The notes beneath the pieces were generated by a model, which worked only from the letters and a program-made list of their open reading frames with translations, was not told the DNA's origin and did no database searches. DNA of 64,000 bases, taken from positions 1 to 64,000 of the forward strand of contig PUQB01000389.1 of NCBI GenBank assembly GCA_003024785.1, given 5' to 3'. The translations under genes and the position numbers were made by a program. Source of the DNA: Selaginella tamariscina. Its lineage: Eukaryota; Streptophyta; Lycopodiopsida; Selaginellales; Selaginellaceae. Positions 48,749-58,572 of the stretch are shown here, piece after piece (position 1 is the first letter of the stretch; each line of letters begins with the position of its first letter).

Positions 48749-50967
48749 ATGAGCAAGGAATTCCTGGCTGGATGCATTCGGAGCGTCACCAGCATATCAC
48801 AAGCAAGAGAACTGCACATTCGGATCTTGAATTCGTCACAATGGCCAGACAGGTACTTGGCAAATCTTCTCATGCAAATGTACGGTCGCTGTGGCAGCGT
48901 AGAGGAGGCACACAAACTCTTCAATCAAATAGACAGACCAAACGCATTCTCATGGAGTATACTCATGGCTGCGTACGATCAGAACGGTCATCCCCACGAG
49001 GTGAAGCTCTGCTTCGAGAGGATGACTTCACGGGACGTCGTCTGTTGGAACGCACTGTTATCGCAGTCTGGCAACCTCGAGGATGCAGAGAGAGCCTTTG
49101 AGAGGATGCCGTGCCACAGTCTGGCCTCGTGGAATGCATTCTTGACAGCATACTCACAGAACGGGCATCTGTTTGGTTCGCAGACGATCTTCAGCTCCAT
49201 GCCCGACAAGGACTCTGTGTCGTGGAACTCCATGTTGTCAGCTTACACCTGCGTGGGGGACATAGAAGGCGCAAAAACCACATTCGAAAACAATCCTAAG
49301 AGAGATGTTATCACATGGACTAGTCTTGTTCAGCTGTATGCCGAGAAGGGGCATTTTTCAGAGGCAGTAGATGCATTCCGAAGAATGCCAAAATGCAACA
49401 GGATCACAGGGAACTCCATGATACAGGCGTATTCAGAGAGCGGCCGGCTACAGGAGGCAAAGAAGCTGTTTGATTCGATGCCAGAAGTCGACGTTATCTC
49501 GTGGACCACGATGGTTCAGGCATACGCCCAGACCGGGCATCTGGACTACTCCAAAGGAGTGTTCGATTCGATGCCTCTACGGAATATAGTCTCGTGGACG
49601 GCCATGTTACTGGCATTCTCGGAGAATGAGCGTCTCCATAGTGCAATTGAAGCGTTCCGGAAGATGCCTAAACAGAACACTATCTCGGGGAATGCACTAC
49701 TTGCTGCGTATGCCCGAGATGGATATCTTGGCGAAGCAAAGCATGTCTTCGAGGAGATGTCTTACAAAGACGTGATCTCCTGGAACACATTGCTTATCGG
49801 TTACTCGCACAACTCACAAACGGATGACTTCCAAAGCGTATACGTTCGAATGGCAGAACACAACGTGGTATCCTGCAATGCACTCATTGTAGGATACGCA
49901 CGAACTGGGCAAGTTTCCGAGGCAAGAAGCACATTTCAAAACATGCCAATCCATGATATCGTATCCTTCACTGGGATTCTCCAGGCGCATGCCCAGAATG
50001 GATACCTGGAAGATGCTAAGCAGATATTTGACGACTCTCTTGAGCGAGATACTGTCATGTGGACCTATATGATGAGAGCTTATGTTGAAAATGGAGACGT
50101 GGAGATGGCTAGTGAGATGTTTAAGGGAATGCCGCAGCGAGACTCTGCTTGCTGGACTTCCATGATCCAGGCCCATGCAGAAGACGGAAACCTGGACAAG
50201 TGCATTGAGCTATTCGAGAAAGTGCCACTCCGCAATAGATTCTTGGCAACTGCAGCATTGACTGCATTTGCTCAGTCTGGGCATGCGGATGAGGTGGGGA
50301 ACGTCTTTAACCAAATGCTAGAGCGTGACGTTGTTGCCTGGACTGCAGCGGTTACAGGACACGCCCACAATGGGCATGTACTCTCTGCCATGAGAGTGTT
50401 CAACAGAATGCCTGCTTGGGGATTGATAACGTGGAATGTGCTTCTTGCTGGGTATGCCCAGAATGGGCACATGCAGGAAGCAGAGAGAACCTTTCAGTGC
50501 ATTCCAGAACAATCTGTGGTGTCATGGAATGCGCTACTAGCTGGATATGCCCAGAATGGACATATCCACCAACTCAATTCATGCTTCCAAGAGATGAGTT
50601 TAGAAGGTGTTGAACCAAATGAGATCTCGTTCACCAGTGTGCTCTCTGCATACGGGCACAAGGGGATGATATCCCACAGCAATGAGTGCTTCCTACTTAT
50701 GACCTCAGACTACGGACTGAAACCTGTGAGGGAGCAATACAGCTGCATTGCAGACTTGCTTGGACGTACCGGAGAGATTGAAGATGCAGAGGAGCTGCTA
50801 AACAAGATGCCATTTGCACCAGATGATGTTGCCTTGGGGCATTTCTTGGGGCTTGCAAGATGCAGCGCGATCCTGTGCGTGCTGGTGATGCTGCTGCTTC
50901 TGTTATAGAGATGAATCCAGAGAATGCGTCTGCTTATGTTCTTCTCGCTAACACTGTTACCCACTAG
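48749..50967 (+). CDS. S-repeat pentatricopeptide repeat protein, gene 2
   Basis: An intronless frame of 719 codons to 50908. After a partial first repeat there are 18 consecutive repeats (residues about 65-623), nearly all exactly 31 residues with the S-type pattern xVVSWNALLAGYAQNGHxxEAxxxFxxMPxR. They are followed by an L2/S2-like stretch (EISFTSVLSAYGHKGM) and an E-type tail (YSCIADLLGRTGEIEDAEELL). Near 50835, TTGGGGCATTTC is one G short. With five G the frame reads GAFLGACKMQRDPVRAGD, then ENASAYVLLANTVTH and stops at 50965-50967, the usual E-domain wording. No DYW domain. No clear targeting leader from this ATG, so the N-terminus may be incomplete. It lies 54 bp after PPR gene 1 on the same strand. 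Confidence 0.88.
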
Positions 50968-51061
50968 TAAAATATATACGTTCCTGTGACGTTTCACGAT
51001 GCAAGAGAAAAACTGAGTACAAGCATATATATATAAACTAAAAACTTACTAAACCATCCCA

Positions 51062-51145
51062 TCAATAACGCAAGAGTCTCAAAGGAAGTGTTTCAGAAGC
51101 CACCTAGGTCATCAGCGATATATATATATATAGTGTGTGTGTGTG

Positions 51146-51188
<43 letters not shown>

Positions 51189-52867
51189 CACTTGTTTGGA
51201 CTCCACATCGTGTGTCTGCTTTTTGCCAGTTTTCACCTCAAACGTGACAACAATAGATAGCTCAAACTCTACAGAGAAGGATCTGAAGCAAAATATTCAG
51301 TTAAATAAAATCATAAACAGATTTGACTAGTAATTTACCCTGCTGATAGTGTAGGACACGTCAAAAGCCGTGGTAGAATGATGTAAATTGGCAACTGCAT
51401 CCCTCGACACACATCCCCATCTGCAATCTGTTCATATATACATATATAATACACGTGGTATGTGTGCGTGTGTTTGTGCGAGTGATAACATACTTGTGTG
51501 GTCTGTACTTCTGTATTCTCTATTGCACCCTTGTCGAAAACAAGAATGGATTCACACCGGAAGAGACGAGCGTCAATCGAGAGAATGGGAACAGCGGAGT
51601 GTTCTACTGTCAATTCTCCAGTAAGAGGCTCTGAGATAGAACACTGTGTTGCCACCCTCCCTGTTATCTTGAAACCACCTGTTTACAAAAGAAAAAAACA
51701 TGCTTGTGTGCGTGTGTACGCGTGGTACATACAATATCATGTGTATATAAGATTATTTCCTGCCTGACGCACACTCACACTAACAACTGCTATATACAAT
51801 ATATACCATAATCCAGATGGTTCAAGACATATCCATAGCTTACCAGAGCGTATTGCAGGCAAAAGAAGATGGTTTTGAGTATCTTGAGTAATGTAGAAGT
51901 TCACAGCTTCAATCCTTGGTAACCTGACTGTAATAGATGTCAAATATAAGTGTCATCTATGTAAAACAAACGTTTGCATGCTTGCGTGTGCGTGTGTTTG
52001 CGTGCGTGCGTGCGTGTGCATATAAATTATATATACATGCACAGTTTGCCAATGTCTACGCAAACCTTTACGTCCCTCAATGAAAAACTCCATATGTGAG
52101 GTGTATGGTTTTAGCAAATATCCTCGAATAACTTCAACAGTCAAGATATACTGCAATAAGAGCAGGTTTAAGATTAGTAAACTTATAAAAAAAAACATTT
52201 AATAAACCACCTGAATCTTGATGTACGCACCATGGTATGTCTCATAAAAGAGCCGAGGGTACCATCTACGGGCGCACTCTTTGGTACTTCCAAGGATATA
52301 TGGAAAGGAATCTGTACATCAAAACTTGTTTAACCACACACACACACACACAGAGCGCTACCTCACTTGTGCCGATACCAAACTTTCCAGGTGCACTAAG
52401 ATCCACAGTTTTTCTCCTGCATAGAAACTCATTTACATCACTGAAGAAGTGGATAGTCTTACATGAGCACTATCGGCTTTATGGAACTGTAGAGGGACTC
52501 GATGACACCAACAGCCTTCGAGCTCGGCTACATGTAAGAAATAAACAGGTTAGAAAATCATAATGTACGTGTGTTGACATGTGTGTAATATATGGTGTGT
52601 GTGTAGCAAAATTGACCTGAATTATGACAGATCCAAGTGCAGTAAGACGGATTCCTTGGTGGGTGAAGCTTGAAGGACTCGTAACAAGAACTGCGCCATC
52701 CACAGCGTCCTGAAAGGCAGTGTGTTTATACAGCAAATCCAATGTATGGTGTTGGTGTGCGTGTGTGTGTGTGCGTGTGTGTGTGCGAGAGAGAGAGAGA
52801 GAGAGATTCTTACCGGAGGTCGATAAATGCGATCCGCCCTGGAGAGCTTCACTTCCACGCGCGCCAT
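51062..52867 (-). CDS. VPS26C: VPS26C (DSCR3-like), retriever complex arrestin-fold subunit
   Basis: VPS26C is the arrestin-fold subunit of the retriever complex, which recycles membrane cargo from endosomes. Eleven exons with GT/AG borders: 52814-52867, 52617-52709, 52463-52527, 52362-52416, 52211-52311, 52066-52150, 51844-51927, 51494-51678, 51339-51427, 51189-51282 and 51062-51103. Family motifs run in order: ARVEVKLSRADRIYRPP, SSFTHQGIRLTALGSVI, IESLYSSIKPIVLM, APGKFGIGTSEIPF, YETYHGAYIKIQ, ILTVEVIRGYLLKPYTSHMEF, NFYITQDTQNH, QCSISEPLTGELTVE, IADGDVCRGMQLPIYIILP, RLLTCPTL, FSVEFELSIVVTFEVKTGKK and the end SETLPLRLLRY. Exon phases agree except in exon 5, where the frame of SEIPFHISLE and that of RLFYETYHG differ by one base. 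Total length is about 315 codons, as in the family. The gene converges on PPR gene 2. Confidence 0.92.
51118..51185. repeat. Compound microsatellite in VPS26C intron 10
   Basis: TA, then GT, then GA units on the plus strand. On the gene strand the intron opens GTAC followed at once by the CT run. Confidence 0.95.
52754..52806. repeat. Compound microsatellite in VPS26C intron 1
   Basis: GT/GC units then GA units on the plus strand. On the gene strand the donor GTAAGAAT is followed at once by the CT run and then CA. Confidence 0.95.
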
Positions 52868-53249
52868 TGCCACGAGAACCCTAATACTCTGCTTCTAGGG
52901 CTGGAGTATTATGAATTAAATATACATATAAATAAAATGTTATTTAATAACTATATTCTTCCATTACATAAGAAAAATTGAAACGTGAATGTTACATCTT
53001 AGTTTATAATAACTTCTAATTTCTTAACTAGTCTTTGACATATACATACGCACACACATATATGTGTATACGTACCTTGCGAGTTGGTCATTTGTCAGCA
53101 GGTTTTGCATTAGAAAATCGAACTATTGATTTTTATTATAATAAATTTTAGTTGTTAATATCACCTAATTAATATTTTAAAATAATATATATTTTAAAAT
53201 TAAACTTAATTAATTTTTATTAAAACGGCTTTTCATATTAATTACAATT
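52868..53249. other. 5' flank of VPS26C and spacer
   Basis: ACCCTAA lies just upstream of the VPS26C start (52878-52884). Beyond this the stretch is AT-rich and nothing else is seen. Confidence 0.5.
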
Positions 53250-53321
53250 AGGTCCCACCGAGATTTGAACTCAGGCTATTGGATTCAGAGTCCAATGTCC
53301 TCACCACTAGACCATGGAACC
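53250..53321 (-). tRNA. trnQ-CUG: tRNA-Gln (CTG)
   Basis: On the minus strand GGTTCCATGGTCTAGTGG opens a full cloverleaf. The acceptor stem GGTTCCA pairs with TGGGACC, and the anticodon arm is TTGGA-CTCTGAA-TCCAA with anticodon CTG. The T arm carries GTTCAAATC. There is no intron. All stems are fully or nearly fully paired, so it should be functional. Confidence 0.93.
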
Positions 53322-54060
53322 TTCACAACGAATAATAAGTTTCCACTTTAAATTTACAAAATTGTATAATTTATAAAATTACATTTATAAATAAATGTTA
53401 TTAATATAATTTACTCAACTTTAGTAAACGTTCATATTATAAGGGTAATAATTTAATTAAAGCCCCTTAAAAATTAATACATTGGAGACCATAAATTAAA
53501 TGTTAGATAGAAGTTATATTCTTAAATTTAAGTGAAGTTTTGAATAAATAATATATATTAAAATAAGATATGTATTACTAATGTCACATGATTAATGTTT
53601 TATATAAGTACGAATTATAAAAGATTGTTTATCCTCATAAGTAAAATTCATATAATCGAAATACGAAAAAGAAAACATGACGAAAATTAAGACATGATAT
53701 ATAATCCTCAATAGAATAAATATTTTCATCATAAGTATACAAAATTAAATTATATTATTTATGTAGATATTATATTCATGTAACATTTGTATATGTTCAT
53801 AAATAAACTAAAATATTAATCTTATAAGTTAATTATAAATATTAAAAGATTTGTGAAGAATATAAATATGCATACATACTTTTAAATTTTCACATATACA
53901 CATATAAAAGAATTTCATTTCTTTCTAACCCTAGACAACATATTGGGAGCGTAAGGTCACGTAGTAATTGGGTCCACTTTTTAAATGATCACATAGTAAC
54001 TGTGTCATTCTTTATATAAATCTAGTTGTTTATTCTTATAATTTTCTAGCTGGGTTATTG
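53322..54060. other. Very AT-rich spacer
   Basis: No gene or repeat family recognised. Confidence 0.65.
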
Positions 54061-55150
54061 CCTATCGTTGAAACAATGTTGACAGCATCTAATGCATTGG
54101 TGATGGCATTGATGGCGTGAAGGAGTCACCAACTGTGCGTAGAACAGCTAAATGGGTGGTCTAAGGCCGAATGGAAGCTGAGAAAAGTTGGGAATGCTGC
54201 ACATTTTGCAAATGATTTGCTGAGAGTTGAGAACCTTGTGCAGACCTGTGACCAGCATCTATGCTTGTTGTGGCCTTCTTGACCATTTCCACTTGCTTGA
54301 CACCAACATCGACGCATGCAGCTCTCTTTCTGCATGTTCAAAGCCAGAAGGATCCTTTCTTATTGTGCATGCATGAGTCGGGATCGCTAGATGCGATTGG
54401 GCTCCAAAATCCTATGGATATCCTCGTCTAGCTCCAAGATGCCACTTAGGATGGAATTGCTCAAGAGAGAGCGCTGTTCCTCATTGAGACATTGCCAAAC
54501 GTCGTCGTGTGCGTAAGGGACTGTGCGGTTGTGAGGGTTGCAAGGCGGTAGATCTTCTTTTCAACGTTGAATTGCTTGAGCATATTGCTTCTTGACAAGT
54601 AGCAATGCGTACTGGGAAATCCAACGGTGCGGAGGATTGAGGAAGGCCAGGAGGCGCACCAACGCTTCAGTCCTCCTACGCAATGCGGTGGACCATGTCG
54701 CAATGATGCAGGTTTACAACTTGTACCAGATGGTCGTAAACGGCAAGGAAATTACTGCCTCAACTTGCTCTTCACAAATCTCTAGTGACTTCCTTCTAGG
54801 TAGGAAGCGACAGTGTGCCCACAATGTATATATTCGTCAATTGAGAAGGCTGCAAAGTAAGCATGTTGGTCTCGATGTAGACCGCTGTATTTGGGTCAAC
54901 AAGGCTGATCCTTGAGTTTTTGCCAAAGAGCGTTCAATTCCTCATGCGTTGGGATCTTCCACCGTTGGATGAAAGCACCCCACTTGTTGAAGTTGTTGTA
55001 CTGTGTGCCGGCTGCCGTTACCGTTGCCATTCCTTTAGAAATCGTTCTGTAGTGCGTGGCAGCGAAACTAGAGAGAGAGTACATGCTGACTTCTTTGAGT
55101 CGAGGTACACCACCTAGATTAATTACAAGTACGAGTATTGTGACCATGTA
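54061..55150 (-). other. Decayed coding-like region, unrecognised
   Basis: GC is clearly higher than in both flanks. The minus-strand frame at 54896-55147 (83 residues) has protein-like composition (KWGAFIQRWKIPTHEELNALWQKLKDQPC). Downstream frames 54461-54703 and 54126-54341 continue in the same direction but are broken. This could be a processed or decayed host gene. I do not recognise the family. Confidence 0.35.
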
Positions 55151-56170
55151 TATTTACCATAAGCATAATCATATTTATACGATTTATCTATTTACATATT
55201 ATCATAACTAAAACCTTAATTTTGTATATAGCTTATATATACTGTTTTTTATAATATGAGTGTGATTTAGAGAATCATTTTATAATTAGATTAACAATAA
55301 ATACAATGTAGGAGCTACACAAGTATTTTCTGTAAATTATGCTGCTGCATAATTTTCCAATATATTTATTATATGTTTGTAATAACTATGCATACACACA
55401 CATGCTGATTTAACATACTATATAGTTAAAAGAACATTATATAAGTAGTTTTTTATATGTCTGTTATTAGCCATGTTTTTAATAAATTCATGAATATTTC
55501 TTTTCTAAAAAACTTAATTTATTTCACATATAGAAATTTATTTAGTATATAAAATATCTACACTTTATATAGCATTATAAATAATATAATAAATTAATAA
55601 TATTAATTACTAATTAGCTTGTTTGTAAACAATATTTCCATATATGCTTGTACACTATTGATACGTTGTATATTAATGTATATACATTAGGATTGCATAT
55701 ATGAGAGAAGCAATATGTTGCGTGTGTAGGGTATATGCATTCTTTGTATTTACCATCACATGTGTATATTTTGTTCAAATATATGTGTAAATATAATAAA
55801 TTACATGCTCATAATCTAGTAAACACTTAACCTAAGTTGACATATTATGGTGAACTATGGTTGTAGCATCCTGGCATCGACTGTATTATATATAAATGAC
55901 ATTGAATGTCTTAAATATAAATAAAGAGGCTACATTAAATCTTTGACTTCTTCCTTCGAACAGGCAGTAAAGTTTAGGGTGGCTATATTAAGGTGTATAG
56001 AGAAAAATCCCGTGAGATATTTTGATATACCATGAACAAGATTTGAATGTTTCAATAAATTCAAATTCAGATATTAAATGTCTCATATATAAATCAAGAT
56101 CAATATGGTTTCTCCTAATTTGATTTTCACTCGTTTTTCCTCTTATTTATAAAGTAAATTTCAATTTCTT
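55151..56170. other. AT-rich spacer
   Basis: No gene recognised. Confidence 0.6.
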
Positions 56171-56191
56171 CTTGCTCAACAAGTAAATTAC

Positions 56192-56377
56192 ATGACATGG
56201 GAGGAGTCACACATATGTGCTATTGTGGTGAAAGGACGATTATGTGAGCGTCCAGTGCAAGTACTTATGGATAACATAAGTAGTGATAACTTTGTATTAA
56301 CAAAGTTAGTGAAGGAGTGCAGCTTGCCCACGAAGACTCTGCCTCAATACAAATTTCGAGACTCAGCTATCACATAA
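56192..56377 (+). mobile_element. Gypsy-type protease fragment
   Basis: A 61-residue frame with ERPVQVLMDNISSDNFVLTKL, which follows the wording of a plant Ty3/gypsy aspartic protease. A small isolated fossil fragment. Confidence 0.55.
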
Positions 56378-56652
56378 AGCTAGAAGGCTTGTGTGGAGGA
56401 GTTATATATAAATCAAGATCATAATGGTTTCTCTTAGTTTGATTTTCACTCATTTTGCCTCTTACTCACCTTGTTTATGAGTTCTGATATTCAAAACATT
56501 ATAATAATAACAGCATGTTCACCATATGAATGTAATCCTCGATCACACAAATAGGATCGCCGATGATCAAACGTCCTTGGTTTTGTTTTATTAAACTTTT
56601 GTACCATGTACATTAATCCCGTACAAGCATCTAATCACAGTCTTTAAAAGCC

Positions 56653-56691
<39 letters not shown>

Positions 56692-56798
56692 GATACACAC
56701 ACCAGATCATTGGTCAGGGAGCAATATGGCGTGTATGCCTATGCACACGTGTATGTAAGCTACGTATACGTCCAAAGAAGCAAAAAATATGTGTACGG
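56378..56798. other. Spacer with TA microsatellite
   Basis: A TA run at 56655-56687. 56388-56460 repeats wording of 56088-56150 (AAATCAAGATCA.. TGGTTTCTC), a short direct duplication around the protease fragment. Confidence 0.55.
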
Positions 56799-56905
56799 CT
56801 ACCCACTGTGATATATACAGTAAAATCTATTTACTACCCACTGTGATATATACAGTAAAATCTATTTACTACCCACTGTGATATATACAGTAAAATCTAT
56901 TTAAA
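56799..56905. repeat. Three tandem copies of a 35-bp unit
   Basis: Copies begin at about 56799, 56834 and 56869 with CTACCCACTGTG, continuing ATATATACAGTAAAATCTATTTA. They are identical to one another, so the array is young. No spacers. Confidence 0.92.
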
Positions 56906-56938
56906 TTGATATTGTTGGACCAAGATAATATTAAAAAT

Positions 56939-57009
56939 TCACCCACCGAGACTTGAACTCGGGCTATTAGATTCAGAATCCAATGTCCTCACCACTAAAC
57001 CATGGAACC
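56939..57009 (-). pseudogene. tRNA-Gln-like pseudogene
   Basis: Closely similar to the tRNA at 53250-53321, with anticodon CTG kept. The acceptor stem is spoiled: GGTTCCA faces TGGGTGA, so the three outermost pairs fail. The anticodon stem has a G-T pair. A T run follows downstream. Probably a decayed duplicate. Confidence 0.75.
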
Positions 57010-57777
57010 ATGACACACAAAAAATGACTACCGCGCAGTATATAAATGTACAGTGTATGCTCTGAAAGACTACAATGTATATTTTCATGTGTTATTAATC
57101 ATTGGAAATTCTTGTGGATAACTTCAAAAAGTCCGCTGTTGAATTCAACTTAATGTCACATCATAACACAAATTTTATGTTCTCAATGCACGACCATTTG
57201 GTGTCAAATTTCCACATACTTAAATCCAAAACGAACATTGTGGTTGCATGTGGCCAACTTATATTTCAATTAAACGATAAACCACTTTACATACTTTACA
57301 AATTTATCTCCCCGTCTTCTTCCCTATGTACCAGATTCATATTCGATTCATATGTAAAGATACTTTATAGATTCAATCTGTACGTAAGTCAAAACGCACT
57401 TGCAACCTTTTGGTAGGTCCCAAACGCTGAATTATACACACGTTCACCACTTGCGGGACATATAGAAAAAGCTTACCCAATATATATATACAAGTACACA
57501 TTACCCTTTTCATTCCCCACCACCCGATCTACATCCAACGGTTGTCATCAAGTTGATCTCTGCCGTTCAGTGACAATAGCGATCCAACGGAAACAGATAA
57601 GTTGATCTCAACCGTACGTTCTACCCTTACGAGAAACGTAGAGGGTAAAAAAATTTACACAAAAGTACTGGTAAAATCTAGTAAGCATACGAACGGGATA
57701 CGTATATATAAAGAAATACCGCCGCCAGCTTTTGACACAGATGTTCAGAAGGGAAATATACTTATTATATTCATGGA
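57010..57777. other. Spacer with imperfect duplication
   Basis: 57532-57575 and 57581-57622 are imperfect direct repeats (ATCCAACGG ... AAGTTGATCTC ... CCGT). No gene recognised. Confidence 0.5.
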
Positions 57778-58572
57778 TCAAAGATGAGAATCTAGTGGTA
57801 ACAGCAAAAACGAAAGCTTTAAACATTGAAGAAATGAGCAATCAATATATATATATATATGTGTGTTCGTTATAAGCTTGTTTGGGAGCTCCATAGCTTG
57901 AGATCGAGCCACTGTTGTGTGCCCACATTGCTGCTTGCTGCTCCCGGAATACCTGGAATGTCTGCAACTCCGGGAGCTTGAGAAGAAAACAACTGTTCCT
58001 ATAGTCTGGGAAGAGCCCAATGCGGCGCCTGGGATCTTGGAAGAAGCCGTCTGGGAGGAAGAAACTGGCTTATTATGTACAGATTTCGGAACAGGAAGCG
58101 GGTAGATTGAGGAGCTCGGGACTGAGAAGTTCGTCCGAGCTTTAGAGCCACGGAGCTTTCGGGCAGCCGCATCGTAAGCGCGAGCAGCGTCTTCGGGTGT
58201 ATCGAATGTGCCCAGCCAGTGCCTACATCGACCAATTCTGTCACGGATTTCTGCAGACCATCTTCCCCAGGGACGCTTACGGACGCCTCTAAAGACCCGG
58301 TTTGTGGTATTCGGAGAAGAAGTGGTAGCATGTTTCTTCTCGGACACCATCTCGGACTTCATCTCGGACTGGGGTACCTGCATTGAAGCAAGAAGCTCTT
58401 GGGGTGCCGAGGAGAGACTCACAGACGGGATTTGCGCCGAGCTTGAGCCGAATAGTGCCCGCTGTCCGACAACGGCTGCGAGGCCGTCCAAATGCGGGGA
58501 ACCCATGTCCCAAGTCGGGAAGAACTCATCCATACCCGATTCCTCGAGCTTCACTCGTGTGTAAGAATCCAT
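57778..58572 (-). CDS. AP2/ERF-family transcription factor
   Basis: A nuclear DNA-binding protein. The preferred start is the ATG at 58572 ([18 protein letters not shown]). Thirty more in-frame residues lie upstream, but they are basic and unlike an N-terminus of this family. The single AP2 domain is at residues about 93-149: [51 protein letters not shown]. Ala at position 14 of the domain places it with ERF rather than DREB. The HWLGTFDT wording recalls the ESR/DRN-like ERFs, only a weak hint. The N-terminal acidic stretch may activate transcription. No intron. After about 58030 a different frame gives more protein-like wording ([21 protein letters not shown]), so the C-terminus from this frame may be wrong. 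Confidence 0.85.
   Translation of the reverse strand: MDSYTRVKLEESGMDEFFPTWDMGSPHLDGLAAVVGQRALFGSSSAQIPSVSLSSAPQELLASMQVPQSEMKSEMVSEKKHATTSSPNTTNRVFRGVRKRPWGRWSAEIRDRIGRCRHWLGTFDTPEDAARAYDAAARKLRGSKARTNFSVPSSSIYPLPVPKSVHNKPVSSSQTASSKIPGAALGSSQTIGTVVFFSSSRSCRHSRYSGSSKQQCGHTTVARSQAMELPNKLITNTHIYIYIDCSFLQCLKLSFLLLPLDSHL

Noticed and set aside
48643-50997. Minus-strand frames opposite the PPR genes
   Set aside because: Shadows of regular PPR repeats, without motifs of their own.
56799-56905. CRISPR-like regular repeat
   Set aside because: Only three copies, directly joined without spacers, in a plant nuclear setting: a simple tandem repeat.
56939-57009. Second functional tRNA-Gln
   Set aside because: The three outer acceptor pairs are lost, so a pseudogene is the better call.
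57917-58564. Plus-strand frames opposite the ERF gene (62 to 118 residues)
   Set aside because: Shadows of a GC-richer coding region; the AP2 domain on the minus strand is decisive.
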